From Antedon mediterranea (lineage: Eukaryota; Echinodermata; Crinoidea; Comatulida; Antedonidae), in assembly GCF_964355755.1 (NCBI RefSeq), contig NC_092674.1, forward strand, positions 15,629,001-15,693,000: a DNA stretch of 64,000 nt, given 5' to 3'. Below the pieces are notes generated by a model. That model was not told where the DNA came from. It made no database searches and worked only from the letters and a program-made list of their open reading frames with translations. The translations under genes and the position numbers were made by a program. Every line of letters starts with the position of its first letter. Position 1 is the first letter of the stretch. Positions 11,001 to 22,337 of this stretch are shown here, in pieces.

Positions 11001-13551
11001 CCGTATAGGCCTAAACTTACCGGTGTGGGTACACGAATGTTTATTAAAAATTCCATTTGTGTTTCCATCGATGGCTCTACTAGCAGCACCACCAGCGTCA
11101 CGCGTCGAACTTTGTTTAGCTTCTATAATTCGAGTTACCGGTACTAATACGCTCTCTGAAATAATCGGATACAAATGCATTCAATTGATAGAAAGAAGAT
11201 AGAAAACTTATGTTAAAAACTGTTAGTAGGCTATTTTTTCCCATTTAATTAATTTATTTAAAACAAATATTATTGTTTATTATTGAAGTCAATTAATGGT
11301 ATGAAGGTGTTTTGTGAGTATTCTAAAATATACATTCTGCATTTAAATGTTTAGTAATCACTAGCACTTTGATTATTAAATTTTTTCAATCAAGAACCGC
11401 ATAGTTTGAATATGAATTTGTGTCTTAAGTAAATATTTTTTTAAATATGGATCATTTCAAATTTAATGAATTTTAAGGCAATTATTTATTTATATATGAG
11501 CAAAACGTACTCTGATCATAAACAGTTAAATGATCTAATGTTTTTTGAATTGAAATTTATATTTATACTGGGTAACCTCTTCAGTCAAAGACTGGTCTCC
11601 CAGAGGGCCCAGTTGGTGATCAGTGGCTGTGATGTACTAATACACCGGGGTAACCCCCTACTCGTCTCGAAAGATGTACTAGGTTCTTTAAAGTGCACAC
11701 GAGCTAGATGTGTACACTGGACCTACGGTTTATAGTCCTTATCCGAGAAGACCCGTTCTACCACCAGAACCATGGAGTGAGTGAGCATCGAACCCCTGCC
11801 GATGTTATGGCTACGTAATTACGGTTCCACTGTCTTAACCGCTCGGCCACTCACTCAGTTAATGTTAAATGATTTAAACTGTAATGTCGTTACCTGTGGC
11901 TGGTCCGTGAACAAAACTTATTTCTCCCTCTTCCACTCCAAATCCATTTTCACCGATACCTACACATAAGTACAAGAAATGAAAAAAGCAAATCAATGAC
12001 ATGGTATAAAGTAATGTAAGTTTTGTACTAACCCTTTGGCTCAGACAGAGTGATATGGCCGAGCGGTTAAGGCAGGGGCGCCGTTTACCGTATCTAAAGA
12101 GCCAACAACAACATCGGCAAGGGTTCGAGGCCGACTCGCTCCTAGTTCTGGTGGTGGAACAAGTCTTCTCGGATAAGGACTATAAACCGTAGGTCTAGTG
12201 TACACAGTTATAACCTGTGTGTACTTTAAAGAACCCAGTTCATTATTCGAAAAAGAGTAGGGGGTTACCCCGGTGAACTGGTTCACACAATAGCCCCTGT
12301 ATCAGGAGGATTACCACCTATCTGATAGGACAGTGATTAATTCACTATTGGTAATCCTTGGCCACATTGCCTAAAGACATAAAATGACGACTGACCAGCC
12401 AACCGACCGACATAGTGAGCTGTAGAGTCGAGTTGCACGCGACTAATGAAATTCATCCGCCGAAAGAGGCGCGTCTAATATAATCTGAAATGGTTATGCT
12501 GATGACACAACTTATATCTAAAGCGACACATTTTAGAATGTTTATGCATTCACGGTTTTTAAGTTCTCAAATATTAAAAACTCTTACTTACATTCGTATG
12601 TTACTTGTAGGTACTTGTATGTAGAGACACATGGGTCACCAAACACACTATTACTTGCGTGGACATTACATGACGACTGACTCTGACAGAACTGGTTAAC
12701 ATTTAAGACGGATGAAGTTGCAAGACACGAAGTGCTAGGTGGCTTTGAGATGGAGGCGTAACATCGTTCACTGTAAGACACGGAGCGTCCGTAAGCAGCA
12801 GAAATCACATTAATCTTTTCATTCCCACAATTTATCTTCAATGTACTGCCCTCACAAACATATTGAGTAACAATTTCAGCATCTGTAAATATACAAATAT
12901 TATATTTATCACAAATTCAATTTATTACATAGTTGTAATAACAGGGACAGTTGTATAGTCTGATTAAAACCATAGTAAACGTACTTCAACAATCCAACCC
13001 ACATCAGCGTTGGTGCAAATTATTAGTTTAGGATATTGTAGATTGGTTTTGTGGAAGTTGCTTATATTATTTTATCTTTTTTTATTATATCTTTTTTTAT
13101 TTTTTTGGTTTGTATGATTTGTATATGGATGTACGGTACTATCCGAAATCAAGGAAATGAAAGAATGAATGAATTACGGTCAAACGCATACGCGTGGCTT
13201 GAAACTTATGTTGCTTATAACAGATAAAAATATTAAAAACACCAACACATTCTCACAATTACATTGTCAATATCAAAAATGGGTAAAATATAAAGAAAAA
13301 TAAAAGAACATGGACATTTTAAAATATTTTCAATGGTAATGAACGAATTATATAACGTGTGGAGAATATCCAATGGGTAAATGAATTGAGAAACTTTATG
13401 TAAAAGAAAAAATAGTAGAAATAGATAGTTATCAACTCCAAGAAAACATATAGAAACAAAAATATTGTTATGATATTGAAATTATTTAATGCAAATACTC
13501 ACTTGCTGTGAAGAAAATTGCTAAGAGGTAGAGAGAAACAGTGATCTTCAT
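4824..13551 (-). CDS. Secreted chimeric lectin: SUEL domain plus two FTP (fucolectin-type) domains, nine exons
   Basis: Coding exons: 13503-13551, 12592-12882, 11894-11959, 11021-11155, 6976-7071, 6205-6414, 5706-5834, 5462-5557 and 4824-5056. Joined they give 1,305 nt with no stop before the last codon, so 434 residues, and all eight introns are GT-AG and phase 1. Residues 1-18 form a signal peptide (MKITVSLYLL...). Residues 19-114 are a SUEL/rhamnose-binding lectin domain with YGR (47-49), DPC (99-101), KYL (106-108) and eight cysteines (26, 35, 57, 69, 82, 88, 101, 114). Residues 115-135 are a linker. FTP1 is 136-282 and FTP2 is 283-434. Both keep the PWW motif and the fucose-binding RXDX4R pattern (R208, D210, R215; R353, D355, R360). 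FTP1 alone has C182 and C273, possibly an extra disulfide. Inferred role: extracellular binding of galactose/rhamnose and fucose glycans, as in innate immunity or egg lectins. Exon 9 could instead use a donor at its CAG/GTAGG, but it reaches a stop after a few codons. Confidence 0.88.
5462..5557 (-). CDS. Lectin exon 8: FTP2 core
   Basis: The acceptor is TTTCAAAAG and the donor GTAAGT. It encodes NPWWYADLG and NRQDCC. The open frame continues upstream to 5648, but that part is intron. The spacing from CSHT to PWW and the match to exon 5 place the exon start at 5557. Confidence 0.87.
5706..5834 (-). CDS. Lectin exon 7: FTP2 N-terminal part
   Basis: The acceptor is ATTTTAG and the donor GTATGT. 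It is homologous to exon 4 (AKQSSTRGAGG...AIDGNTN...CSHT). Confidence 0.87.
6205..6414 (-). CDS. Lectin exon 6: FTP1 C-terminal part
   Basis: Starts after TTAAAATAG and ends before GTAGGA. It completes RXDX4R through its first arginine and ends with LTLCEVEIY. Confidence 0.88.
6742..6836. repeat. Long hairpin: 43-bp arms, 9-nt loop, in lectin intron 5
   Basis: Arm 6742-6784 pairs with arm 6794-6836 at 39 of 43 positions. The inner 18 bp (gtccttaggagtgagaat and its complement) are perfect. It may be a tiny foldback element or a small-RNA precursor hairpin; the sequence alone does not decide. Confidence 0.8.
6976..7071 (-). CDS. Lectin exon 5: FTP1 core with fucose-site residues
   Basis: The acceptor is TTCAACAG and the donor GTAAGA. 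It encodes NPWWYAQLD and NREDCC. It is 96 nt, like exon 8. Intron sequence just upstream still resembles that upstream of exon 8, which indicates a recent duplication of the FTP block. Confidence 0.88.
7183..10350 (-). mobile_element. CR1/L2-like LINE, 5'-truncated, in lectin intron 4
   Basis: Read on the minus strand the coding order is: endonuclease C-terminal part (10093-10347, with CIYRPP and FCGDFNIH), linker (9687-9890), RT (8588-9649, with NYRPVSNL, LDLSAAFDTVDH, VPQGS and YADDTQ), post-RT region (8076-8591, with LGVILDSNM) and tail (7448-7702, with APRLWNALPSSIR). The frame breaks near 8590 and the N-terminal endonuclease is missing, so it is dead. The 3' end has the tagcgcacataccac block and a taa microsatellite at about 7181-7200. 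A SINE interrupts it at 7717-8022. It lies antisense to nothing: same strand as the host gene, wholly intronic. Confidence 0.82.
7717..8022 (-). mobile_element. tRNA-derived SINE nested in the LINE
   Basis: On the minus strand the head reads TGGCCGAGCGG (pol III A box) and GGTTCGAGGCTC (B box), like a class II tRNA of Ser/Leu type. Then comes a body shared with 11556-11857. The LINE frame resumes on both sides, and imperfect duplications (attggaattta, cttgaattaat) flank it, so it inserted after the LINE. Confidence 0.75.
10351..11020. other. Lectin intron 4 sequence without recognised elements
   Basis: AT-rich intron between the truncated 5' end of the LINE and exon 4. Only a short duplicated motif (aagtctaaggtcaa) near 10870-10905 stands out. 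Confidence 0.5.
11021..11155 (-). CDS. Lectin exon 4: FTP1 N-terminal part
   Basis: The acceptor is TTTCAG and the donor GTAAGT. It encodes the AKQSST...RAIDGNTN...CTHT block shared with exon 7. Confidence 0.88.
11556..11857 (-). mobile_element. tRNA-derived SINE in lectin intron 3
   Basis: Nearly identical to 7717-8022 over about 300 bp, with the same A and B boxes on the minus strand. The high identity of two neighbouring copies suggests recent activity or a local copy. Confidence 0.75.
11894..11959 (-). CDS. Lectin exon 3: linker
   Basis: A 66-nt phase 1-1 exon with acceptor TGTGTAG and donor GTAACG. It is acidic (GVEEGE) and links the SUEL domain to FTP1. It has no domain of its own, so it rests on splice signals and frame continuity only. 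Confidence 0.65.
12052..12340 (+). mobile_element. tRNA-derived SINE, plus orientation, in lectin intron 2
   Basis: The A box TGGCCGAGCGG and B box GGTTCGAGGCC open the element. The body (gactataaaccgtaggtc, gggggttaccccgg) is the complement of the other SINE copies. The 3' boundary is uncertain. A repeat of another kind (accgaccgacatagtgagct) follows to about 12480. Confidence 0.65.
12592..12882 (-). CDS. Lectin exon 2: SUEL/rhamnose-binding domain
   Basis: The acceptor is TTTACAG, followed by residues 17-113 including the N-terminal VTQYVCEGSTLKINCG block. The donor is GTAAGT. One exon carries the whole domain, typical of a shuffled module. Confidence 0.88.
13503..13551 (-). CDS. Lectin exon 1: start and signal peptide
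   Basis: The ATG at 13549-13551 opens a hydrophobic leader. The exon ends before a consensus donor (GTGAGT on the minus strand, 13497-13502). It lies about 56 nt downstream of a TATA box, which supports this start. Confidence 0.85.
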
Positions 13552-13606
13552 GTTTGCAACAAACTATTATACGGTAACGATTGATGAGATCATTCGATGG
13601 TTCGTA

Positions 13607-13616
13607 CTTTTATATA
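13607..13616 (-). promoter_or_regulatory. TATA box of the lectin gene
   Basis: The minus strand reads TATATAAAAG. It sits about 56 nt before the start codon, so transcription would begin near 13580 and leave a 5' UTR of about 30 nt. Confidence 0.65.
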
Positions 13617-13617
13617 G

Positions 13618-15217
13618 TTGCAATAACAGTTTATGAGTGCATGCAGTATACAAATATTGACCCACAAGATAATTCAGATAAATTAGAAATGAAACTCAAA
13701 CAATTCAATCAAAAAGTATCAGGGAGCTCAGATACGAAAACACAAAGTACGTTATCAATTGTACAACAAGCAATATTTGATCGGACAACAATAAGATTAA
13801 ACATTTATTTTAATGAATATGAAAGTCAGAGAAAGAATATCTTAAAAATAATATTGGTACAAAACAAGATTTATAGGCCTAAACTATAAAACAAATTACT
13901 AAAATTCGGTTATTCGATATTTCGAGACTGTTAGTACAGTACACCAACTCTTTTGTCTTAATCATATTCACTATTTTACTCATGGTTAATCTAAACTAGG
14001 GCCTACATTTACATTTTTATTCCAATACAATTTTACCTTTTGATGCCCTCTACTACATTATTTCTCTCTTCATTTGTATATTACAATTATGTACTTTGAT
14101 ACTATTGTTGTGCATTTATTATTGAAATGTAGTTGGTCTTTATTCCAAATAACCCAGTTACTGTGGCATAATTGATAACGTATTTACATTCTCAACATGC
14201 AATAAAACAATGTTGATTTAAATACAATATTTGAATACAGATTCTTATGTTGCAAGTTTGTTTTGTGCGACATACCTATGCGTAGGCCAACCGTAGGCGT
14301 GATTGATATGATCCAATAAATGAATTAATGGATATTTTATGGTCATGTAGTTCGGAAATAATCTGTGCTACTTGAGGTGTCTCATGCTTGCATCGTGGGT
14401 TGAAGATAACATCGATATGTACAACTCATACCAGAACACGTGTAATTGTACGGTTTTTGAATTTTTTGTTAATTAACCGTTTTCACGTGACCTCCAATGT
14501 TAACACTAATAGTAACAAATGTTGAAGTACATTAATTAAGAAGAACAACAAAGTATTGATTTTAACATACAAGGTTAAATCAAAATTAAATTTCATCTAA
14601 TATTACTCTTAACATTCATATAAAATGTTCAGCAATATCTTGGAAATCCGTATCTCCGTGAAAACAGCGTCAAATATTGTGTTTAGGCCCTATATGCTCT
14701 TAAGAAAAAGGTGACTATGTTTATAAAATTTGATTTTGAAGTTCAGAAAAGAATAACTTCTTACATAATATTAAATAATGATGACGTGTAACAACATAAC
14801 AATTAGTATCATTTCATATGTTATGATATCTTGTCTAGCCCATGATTGTTGGTAATGTGTCTGATTATAACACCCACGTCATCGGATGTATGATTAAGAT
14901 TGCATTATCTTGATAACTTGTGTACATTCAGTCACACGTGGGCCTATAATAAGTTATCGCCTGTTATTCAATTGGTTTTACCTACTGTAGGTTATAATTC
15001 ACAGCGTTTGATGACGTTATTGTTCATTTTGGAAATAATCCTGGTAAAAGATTTTATCTATTATATATGTCCACATCATAACAAAATCGCTAATATAACA
15101 TAGATTGATGGCGTACAACAAATATAACAAAGTATATTATAGATTATAACAGCTTACAAGGGTATGCCTACAACATGTTAAATAATAATAATAATAATAA
15201 TAAAATATTATCTTGAA
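13618..15217. other. AT-rich intergenic stretch
   Basis: No gene supported. The 102-codon frame at 13581-13889 overlaps the lectin promoter and has no recognisable domain. An aat microsatellite lies at about 15181-15202, just before the Helitron-like element. Confidence 0.45.
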
Positions 15218-16454
15218 TCTATATATAAATTATGGTTAATTCTGACATAGGCGAGCACAATGCAAAAACTTCTCTACAAATCTCCGCCTTGGATACCTAC
15301 CTTATCTATCCGAGATGTACCGCGAAACGTAGATTTGATAACATTAGTGTGCACGCCGACGCTATTGTTCCATATTTATATCTTAGGAAGATATTATAAA
15401 GAGTTTTTTAACAACATTTATGATTTCAACATTGGATTTTCCTCTCAATTTCAATTCTTCCCGGTCAAAGTAATTTCCGGGTTTAAGATAAGTTCACCTT
15501 ACAACGACCTGGTTTCAAATATTTTCTCTCATTTAAACACAAGGGAGCAGTTAAAATAATAGATTTGACCCTAAAGGTGACTGGAAACAGGCACTTTCCA
15601 TCAATCAATACAGTGTCCCTTTGGAAGATGAAAAAAAATCAGAAGTTGGCCATTAGTCATAGCCATTTCAGTTTTTTGTTTATTTTAAAACATACCACGC
15701 GTGTGTGAAGGTACAGTAGTTAAATTATACTGCAAATTAATAAAGATCAAATTTAATATACGTCATAAAGAATCAGAATATATTGTGGGGAATAGTATTA
15801 TAAAATTACATAGGGAGATTTGATGATAAGACATTTTACGAGTGAAATCCCGATAGCTGAGTTTTATTGAGGAAGATTGCAGGAATAACTGTAGGCTATC
15901 TTCCTGTGTCCCGTTAGGACCGAGATGTCTGCCCATGTTGCAAGCCGTAATGTCTTCTTTCTTGGGGCCCACTCTGTTACGGCAGTTTCAAAAGATGATT
16001 AAATTAAATAATGTATTAATAATTATTAGGATGGTATTCATTTGAATAAACGCCTCTCCAATAAAACATCACTTTGAATAATAACCCCCCCCCCCCCACT
16101 CACATTTGTTATTCTTTTTTACCACTTTTCATATCTACTGTATTAGAGGATTTCATTTGATTATAAATGTTACCATATTATTAAAACTAAAAAATTTAAC
16201 ATATATCCCTCGAATAAGCACCTCCCTCAAATGACCTCCGCCTCCCCAAAGGGCCCTCCAAACAATAAAAACTATACTTTAAAATGTTATTAATCATCTA
16301 AAACACTGTGAAACAAAGTAGTTTAGTTTTACGAATGTCAAGCATTTTCAATAATGGTAACCGACAGAAAACGTATAAGGAGAACATTATCATTCCGAGA
16401 ACCATCGTCTACACTTCCTAGAGGGGGAGCGAGCGAAGCGAGCTCACCCTCTAG
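15218..16454 (+). mobile_element. Non-autonomous Helitron-like element
   Basis: Begins TCTATATATAAATT directly after an A and ends CTAG directly before a T, the canonical Helitron ends and A/T target. The 3' end is a palindrome from about 16418 to 16454 whose core is gagcgaagcgag. A second element at 19250-20243 shares the 5' start, the cgagaaccatc block and the same 3' core. No Rep/helicase frame is present. A run of 13 C lies at 16085-16097. The 99-codon frame at 15260-15559 has no recognised domain. Confidence 0.65.
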
Positions 16455-18277
16455 TTGAAAATAATTGTTATACAACGGTCAAGCGTGACGATCAGGCAAC
16501 CAACTAACAACGGCTCATTCAGAACCAGAGTTTTTCGGAACTAGAAATAAATGCCATGTGTTGCGTCTGGTCAGATGAAAGGGGGTACCCGTACATTTAT
16601 AGATATTGTGCCACTGCACAATAATTAAAAGATGAAGATGTTAGCAAAATGACCAGGTACAATTAATTAACATGCAGTGCTTGTTAAAAGCATGGAATGG
16701 TGAAGGGATGTCAATGTACTGGTGTATATGTCTTGAGCTGTTTAATGTTGCACACCATGTTGTGTTATGTTCCTCCTGTGCTTGGAGTATGACTGTTGTT
16801 GATGAAGGATTCTGGTGGTGAGAGGATGCATTACCCATACGGGGAATGCATCCTCTCACTTACTGATTTTGATGTTGGAAGTGAATGTTGGGATGTGTCT
16901 GTACTCACATTGGTCATGTATGTGGCATCGTTGTTTAGTCTAATAGTGAATCTATCTGTCTGACGGCTTAGTTTTATCTACTATGAACTTGTCTTGATAA
17001 AAACATAAGTAATAAAATTCGTCCTAAAAACCCAACCCTCTAATTAATCTCTATCAAACTAACAAAGATTGTCAAGTAGAGAATTATTGCAACCCCCTAG
17101 GCAATACCCTCAATACAATCCCACTGAGCCATCCAGCTCGTCGATTCAATCGGGTTTTAATTTGTGTATGAATGAATAAAACATATACGTAAGCATTTTA
17201 ACTGACCAATCAGCATGATCCGAAGACGTTGCTTCCGAAGACATGCCGAAGATTACGTTCTTTGTGACGTCACAGGTACTTTAAATAAAATGATAACATT
17301 CACTTTTTGGCTCAGATATATACTGTTTCGTATGTTTTTTCAGCGTTTCCAACCCCTTTGAACGCGTTCCATGCGATACAATGTCAAAATGTTGGCTACA
17401 ACATACATATCTCTGGCATTTTTGGTCATTACATGATAGTCTCTCTACGAAAGTTTTAGTTGTGTACAGCCCCACCTACCGGTGGTTCCAGGGACATTGC
17501 GTCAAGTGATCCTTGACAGTTCGTGTTACGTAATTTCCCAAAATATGTGATCCAAGTATAAATGATTTAAATGTATAAAAAACAACCATAATAATATGAT
17601 ATTTGAATACTTGTGTCTGATATCGAGCTTGTCAAGATCGTTGAGGTATTTGTTCAATTATAAAGTTAAACGGTCGAATTAATTTAAAGTAGGCCAAGTT
17701 GCATTACGAATGACCGAATTGAGAGGCAGCGGGGGTCGGTTTACGTCGTAGATCGAACGTAAACGATTTAAAGGTACAATTGCATTACATGAGCCTACCT
17801 GATCAATTTAAAAAACCGCGTTTGAAAACAAGTTTTCACTCCAAAGTAGATAAATATAAGTTCTACAATTGTAATTAATAATGTCCTTAGTAGGCCTACT
17901 GTATATTTTAGAAATCAGCTATTGAAAAGCTGAAATGTTATGATAATTATTTACAGTAGTATGAGACAAATTGAAACCAACCGCTCAATCACGCCCTCAG
18001 GCTATCAATAAATAAATATATAGACATATGGGATATCAAAATGCCCGCAATTGTCTGGGAAGGATTTAAACTATATTTGAATATTAGTAGCCTAGGACTT
18101 TTTAGTATAACTTTCAGACCTGCTAGTGTTAAAAGATAGGACAGGATTTTCAAAAGCCGGCGAACAGTCTTAAAGTAATAACAAGTAAACTGGAATTGCA
18201 TTTTCTAGAGAACTGCTTGTTCAAAAAACTGTGATTTGTAATTTTAAAACATAATTTGATTTAATTTACAGGTTTTT
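16455..18277. other. Intergenic stretch with one perfect hairpin
   Basis: No gene supported. The block near 17218-17256 contains the motif ccgaaga three times. The perfect hairpin at 16818-16859 is listed separately. Confidence 0.45.
16818..16859. repeat. Perfect 15-bp-arm hairpin
   Basis: gtgagaggatgcatt at 16818-16832 pairs with its exact complement at 16845-16859 across a 12-nt loop. Function is unknown; it could be a transposon terminus or a terminator-like structure. Confidence 0.7.
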
Positions 18278-18845
18278 ACTCGGGGTACCCGAGTCTAGGA
18301 CTCGCTCATCTTCTCTTCCTCTTCCCCTACTTCTTCCATCTGGACACTATTGTTCGTACTTCAACCGGATGCAGAATTATGACGTCATAAACATGGTACC
18401 AATAAAAAAAAATTGCGATTTATAAAGTACTACTCCTCCCTTATTCGTTGTAGTATTGAGCTAGGATTTGTCATGGGTATACTACAGGGACATGTCCTTA
18501 AAGTTATAGAACCGGATTTTTTAATTTCAAACCGGATGCAGCCATATGACGTCTCGAAGATGGTACCTTGGTGGCAAACGATTTTCGTCGTAATATAGCC
18601 GTGTTTGGAGAATCTTAAGAATATATACAGTAAAACCTATTTATGATATTGTGACGTCACTTTTACTTCAGGAAATAGCAAAAAATCAGTTTGAGATTTC
18701 ATAATTTACCGTAATTATGCCATTTCCGGTTATGTGACGCAACTTTTCGGAATATAGCCGTATTTGGTAGCGAGGTTATTGATGTGTATGTGACGTTACA
18801 TCCCGTCGTGACGTTACATCCCAGCTTCTTTTGCTGTACCCCGAG
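18278..18845. mobile_element. Possible short DNA element bounded by an 11-bp inverted repeat
   Basis: actcggggtac at about 18278-18288 faces gtaccccgagt at about 18835-18845. Inside are repeated aaccggatgcag and gtgacgttacatccc motifs. No target duplication was found, so the bounds are tentative. Confidence 0.3.
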
Positions 18846-18989
18846 TATCGCACATTCGTGCTTGTTTAATACGAGTAAACGAAAAAACCTATTTCTTTTA
18901 AAATTCACCCGTTGGTTTTAGTCAAATGATACTATTGTTAGTTGAAATGCTGGTTACATAACCATTACACCAAATTCACATACACATGC

Positions 18990-19249
18990 TTGTAGTAAAA
19001 TTAGCCTAAATCACACACAGCATTTAATTCACAGTATATAATAATTCACAGAAATCATCTATTGAACAACTCAATAATACAGGACATTCAAGTAGTTAGA
19101 CATGTGTAAGGGTACAGTTATTATAGAACACAATTAAGAGCACATATTTTAGACAAATCTAACAAAATAATTTGTTGAGAAACCATCTAATAGACAACAC
19201 AACATTACAGGACATTCAAGTAGTTAGATGTGTAGGGGTACAGTTATTA
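18990..19249. repeat. Minisatellite, left part
   Basis: Units of roughly 125-130 bp carrying gacattcaagtagttagac and gtaggggtacagttatta. The array is cut by the insertion at 19250 and resumes at 20244. Confidence 0.75.
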
Positions 19250-20243
19250 CCTATATATAAATTTACGTAAGGGCAAAATTCGGTAAATCGCGCGTTATTT
19301 CTAGAATGTTTAGGCCTACTCGATGGTATATAAAGTTGGTTAGAATCTCGGTACTGATTTTAACCACCTGATGTAACCCTGTTTACTAATTAAATTGAGT
19401 TAGATAATGAGTTATTGACAATTAAAACAAATTTAGGTTCAACGATTTGCCCCAAATAGGGGTGTTTTCCGATCGTGGTATACACTGTTTAATGCATGTC
19501 CATCGTGAAAAATACCCGCATACAATAATACGGGGATGCTTCGCATTTTCCTATCTCCTCCTACGATAATTGTTTTTAATAGCTGAAAACCGGTTGAACA
19601 GCTCGAGTACAACTAGCATCAAAATGTTGAAGACATGCCGATTTTCTTTAAAAAATTCTATTTTGATAGATTTAATATACGTTTATACAAAAATGTATTG
19701 ATTTGCAATGAATGGAACATTCCAACTTATTCGATTTAACCATACTTGCATACCTCCATGGTTTAATACAAGTAGGTAAATTTATGGACCCTTGTAGAAT
19801 AAACATAAATAGTATTGTAATGCTATACAATACTGCAAATAGGTATTAATCACTTTTGATCGCCATTTGAATCAAAAGTGTGTTGGTACTGTTAGATATA
19901 ATATAAACAAAAATACTAATAAACTTTATTACTGTGAGTGTGGGTAGCTCCTACTTTTAGATTATAAACACATAATAATATAATACTTTATTACTGACAG
20001 TTGCTTCTCAACGTTTGTATTAATTAATAATTACAAACATTTTAAAATATTATTTTGTGACAAGTTTCTAGGTGCTAATTTTGATTGACTACACAAATCA
20101 TTGTGTCTATTTATTTGTTTCTGTAAACGACAATGTTTTATAGTCCTGCGGTACGTACATTTGAAATCGTCAGTTTTGTTACGCTGAAATTACTATGTAT
20201 TCGAGAACCATCTGTACGCGAGCGAAGCGAGCGTACCATCTAG
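19250..20243 (+). mobile_element. Helitron-like element inserted in the minisatellite
   Basis: 994 bp starting CCTATATATAAATT and ending CATCTAG. Removing it rejoins gtacagttatta and tagaacacaatt into the regular minisatellite unit, with the insertion lying exactly between A and T and no target duplication, as Helitrons do. The first base is C rather than T. The 3' end carries gtacgc and gcgtac around gagcgaagcgag. Confidence 0.65.
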
Positions 20244-22290
20244 TAGAACACAATTTAGAGTACATATTTTAGGACAAATCTAACAGTACAATTGGTTGAG
20301 AAATCATCTATAGAACAACCTAACAATACAGGACATTCAAGTAGTTAGAAATGTGTAGGGGTACAGTTATTAAAGAACACAATTAAGAGTACATATTTTA
20401 GACAAATCTAACAGTAGTAGACCACTAAAAAATATAGAACATTCATGTAGTTAGACATGTGTATGGTGCAGTTATTATACAACACAATTAAGAGTACATT
20501 GTTGTAGTTTTATCTATTTGTAGGACAACATTAAACACAGCAATGTAGTTAGTTTAGTTGGTTTGTTTTAGGGCAAAATAAAACACAGGAATACAGTTTA
20601 GTTTAATTAGTTCGTTTAGGACAAAATTGAAAAGAAATGCAGTTTAGTTTAATTATTTGTTTTGGGCAAAAATAAAACACAGCAAGTCTAACAGTACAAT
20701 TGGTTGAGAAATCATCTATTAGACCACTCAAAAATACAGGACATTCAAATATTTAGACATGTGTAGGGGTATAGTTATTATAGAACACAATTAGAAGTAC
20801 ATATTTTAGACAAATCTAACAGTATAATTGGTTGAGAAATCATCTATAGAACAACCCAATTATAAAGGACATTCAAATAGTTAGACATGTGTAGGAGTAC
20901 AGTTATTATAGAGCACAATTTTTTAGTTTTGTCTTTTGGTTGTAGAGAAATTTAAACACACCAATGCCGTTAGTTAGTTGCTTTAGGACAGAATTAAACA
21001 GAGGAATGCAGTTTAATGTTGTTAGGGCAAAATAAAACAGCAAATCTAATAGTGAAATTGGTTGAGAAATCATCTATTAGACAAAACAATTATACAGGAC
21101 ATTCAAGTAGTTAGACATGTGTAGGGGTACAGTTATTATAAAACATAATTAGGAGTGCATATGTTAGACAAATCTAAAAGTATAATTGGTTGAGAAATCA
21201 TCTATTGAACAACTCAACAATACAGGACATTCAAATAGTTAGACATGTGTAGGGGTACAGTTATTATAAAAAATAATTAGGAGTGCATATGTTAGACAAA
21301 TCTAAAAGTATAATTGGTTGAGAAATCATCTATTGAACAACTCAACAATACAGGACATTAAACTAGTAAGGCAAATGTAGGGGTACAGTTATTATAGAAC
21401 ACAATTAGCAATTGGTTTTAAGACACAATTAAACAGAGCAATTCAGTTTAGTTTAGTTGGTTGTAGAACAACATTAAACAGGGCAATTCTAGTTTAGTTT
21501 AGTTGGTTGTAGAACAAAAACTTAACAGAGAAATTTAGTTTAATTTAATTGGTTTTAGAACAACATTAAACAGAGCAATTCAGTTTAGTTTAGTTGGTTG
21601 TAGGACACAATTAAACACAGCAATTTAGTTTAGGTTAGTTGGTTTTAGAACAAAATTATACACAGCAGTTTACTTTAGTTTAGTTGGCTGTAGAACAAAA
21701 ATTAAACACAGCATCTCAGTTTAATTTAGTTGGTTGTAGGACACAATTAAACACAGCAGCTCAGTTTAGTTTAGTTGCTTGTAGGACACAATTAAACAGA
21801 GCAAATCAGTTTAATTTAGTTGGTTGTAGAACAAAATTAAATAGAGAAGTTTAGTTTAGTTGGTTGTAGGACACAATTAAACACAGCAATTCAGTTTAGA
21901 TTAGTTGGTTGTAGAACAAAATTAAACACAGCAGCTCAGTTTAGTTAAGTTGGTTCTAGAACAAAATTAAACAGAGCAATTTAGTTTAGTTGGTTGGAGG
22001 ACACAATTAAACACAACAGTTCAGTTTAGTTTAGTTGGGAAGAAAGAAGTTGGGATAAATCATTTATTGAACAACTCAACAATACAGTACATTCAAGTAG
22101 TTAGACATGTGTAGGGATACAATTATTATAGAGCATAATTAATAGTACATTGTAGTTTTATCTATTGGTTGTAGGAGAAATTTAAACACAGCAATGCAGT
22201 TCAGTTTAGTTAGTTGTTAAGGGCAAAATTAAACAGAAGAATGCAGTTCAGTTTAGTTGTTTGTATGAGAAATTTAAACACAGTAATGCA
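20244..22290. repeat. Minisatellite, right part, with a second ~57-bp unit type
   Basis: The ~125-bp units continue to about 21410. Then short units built on tttagttggttgtaggacac and aattaaacacagca repeat to about 22040, followed by mixed units. They are diverged, so the array is old. Confidence 0.75.
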
Positions 22291-22337
22291 GTTTAATCAG
22301 TAATTATTATTATATTATTATTTTTTATTTATTACAA

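Noticed and set aside
13581-13889. 102-codon plus-strand frame
   Set aside because: It overlaps the lectin TATA box on the other strand, is AT-rich, and has no recognisable domain.
16641-16859. 72-codon minus-strand frame beginning in the 15-bp hairpin
   Set aside because: No family resemblance and its start lies within the palindrome.
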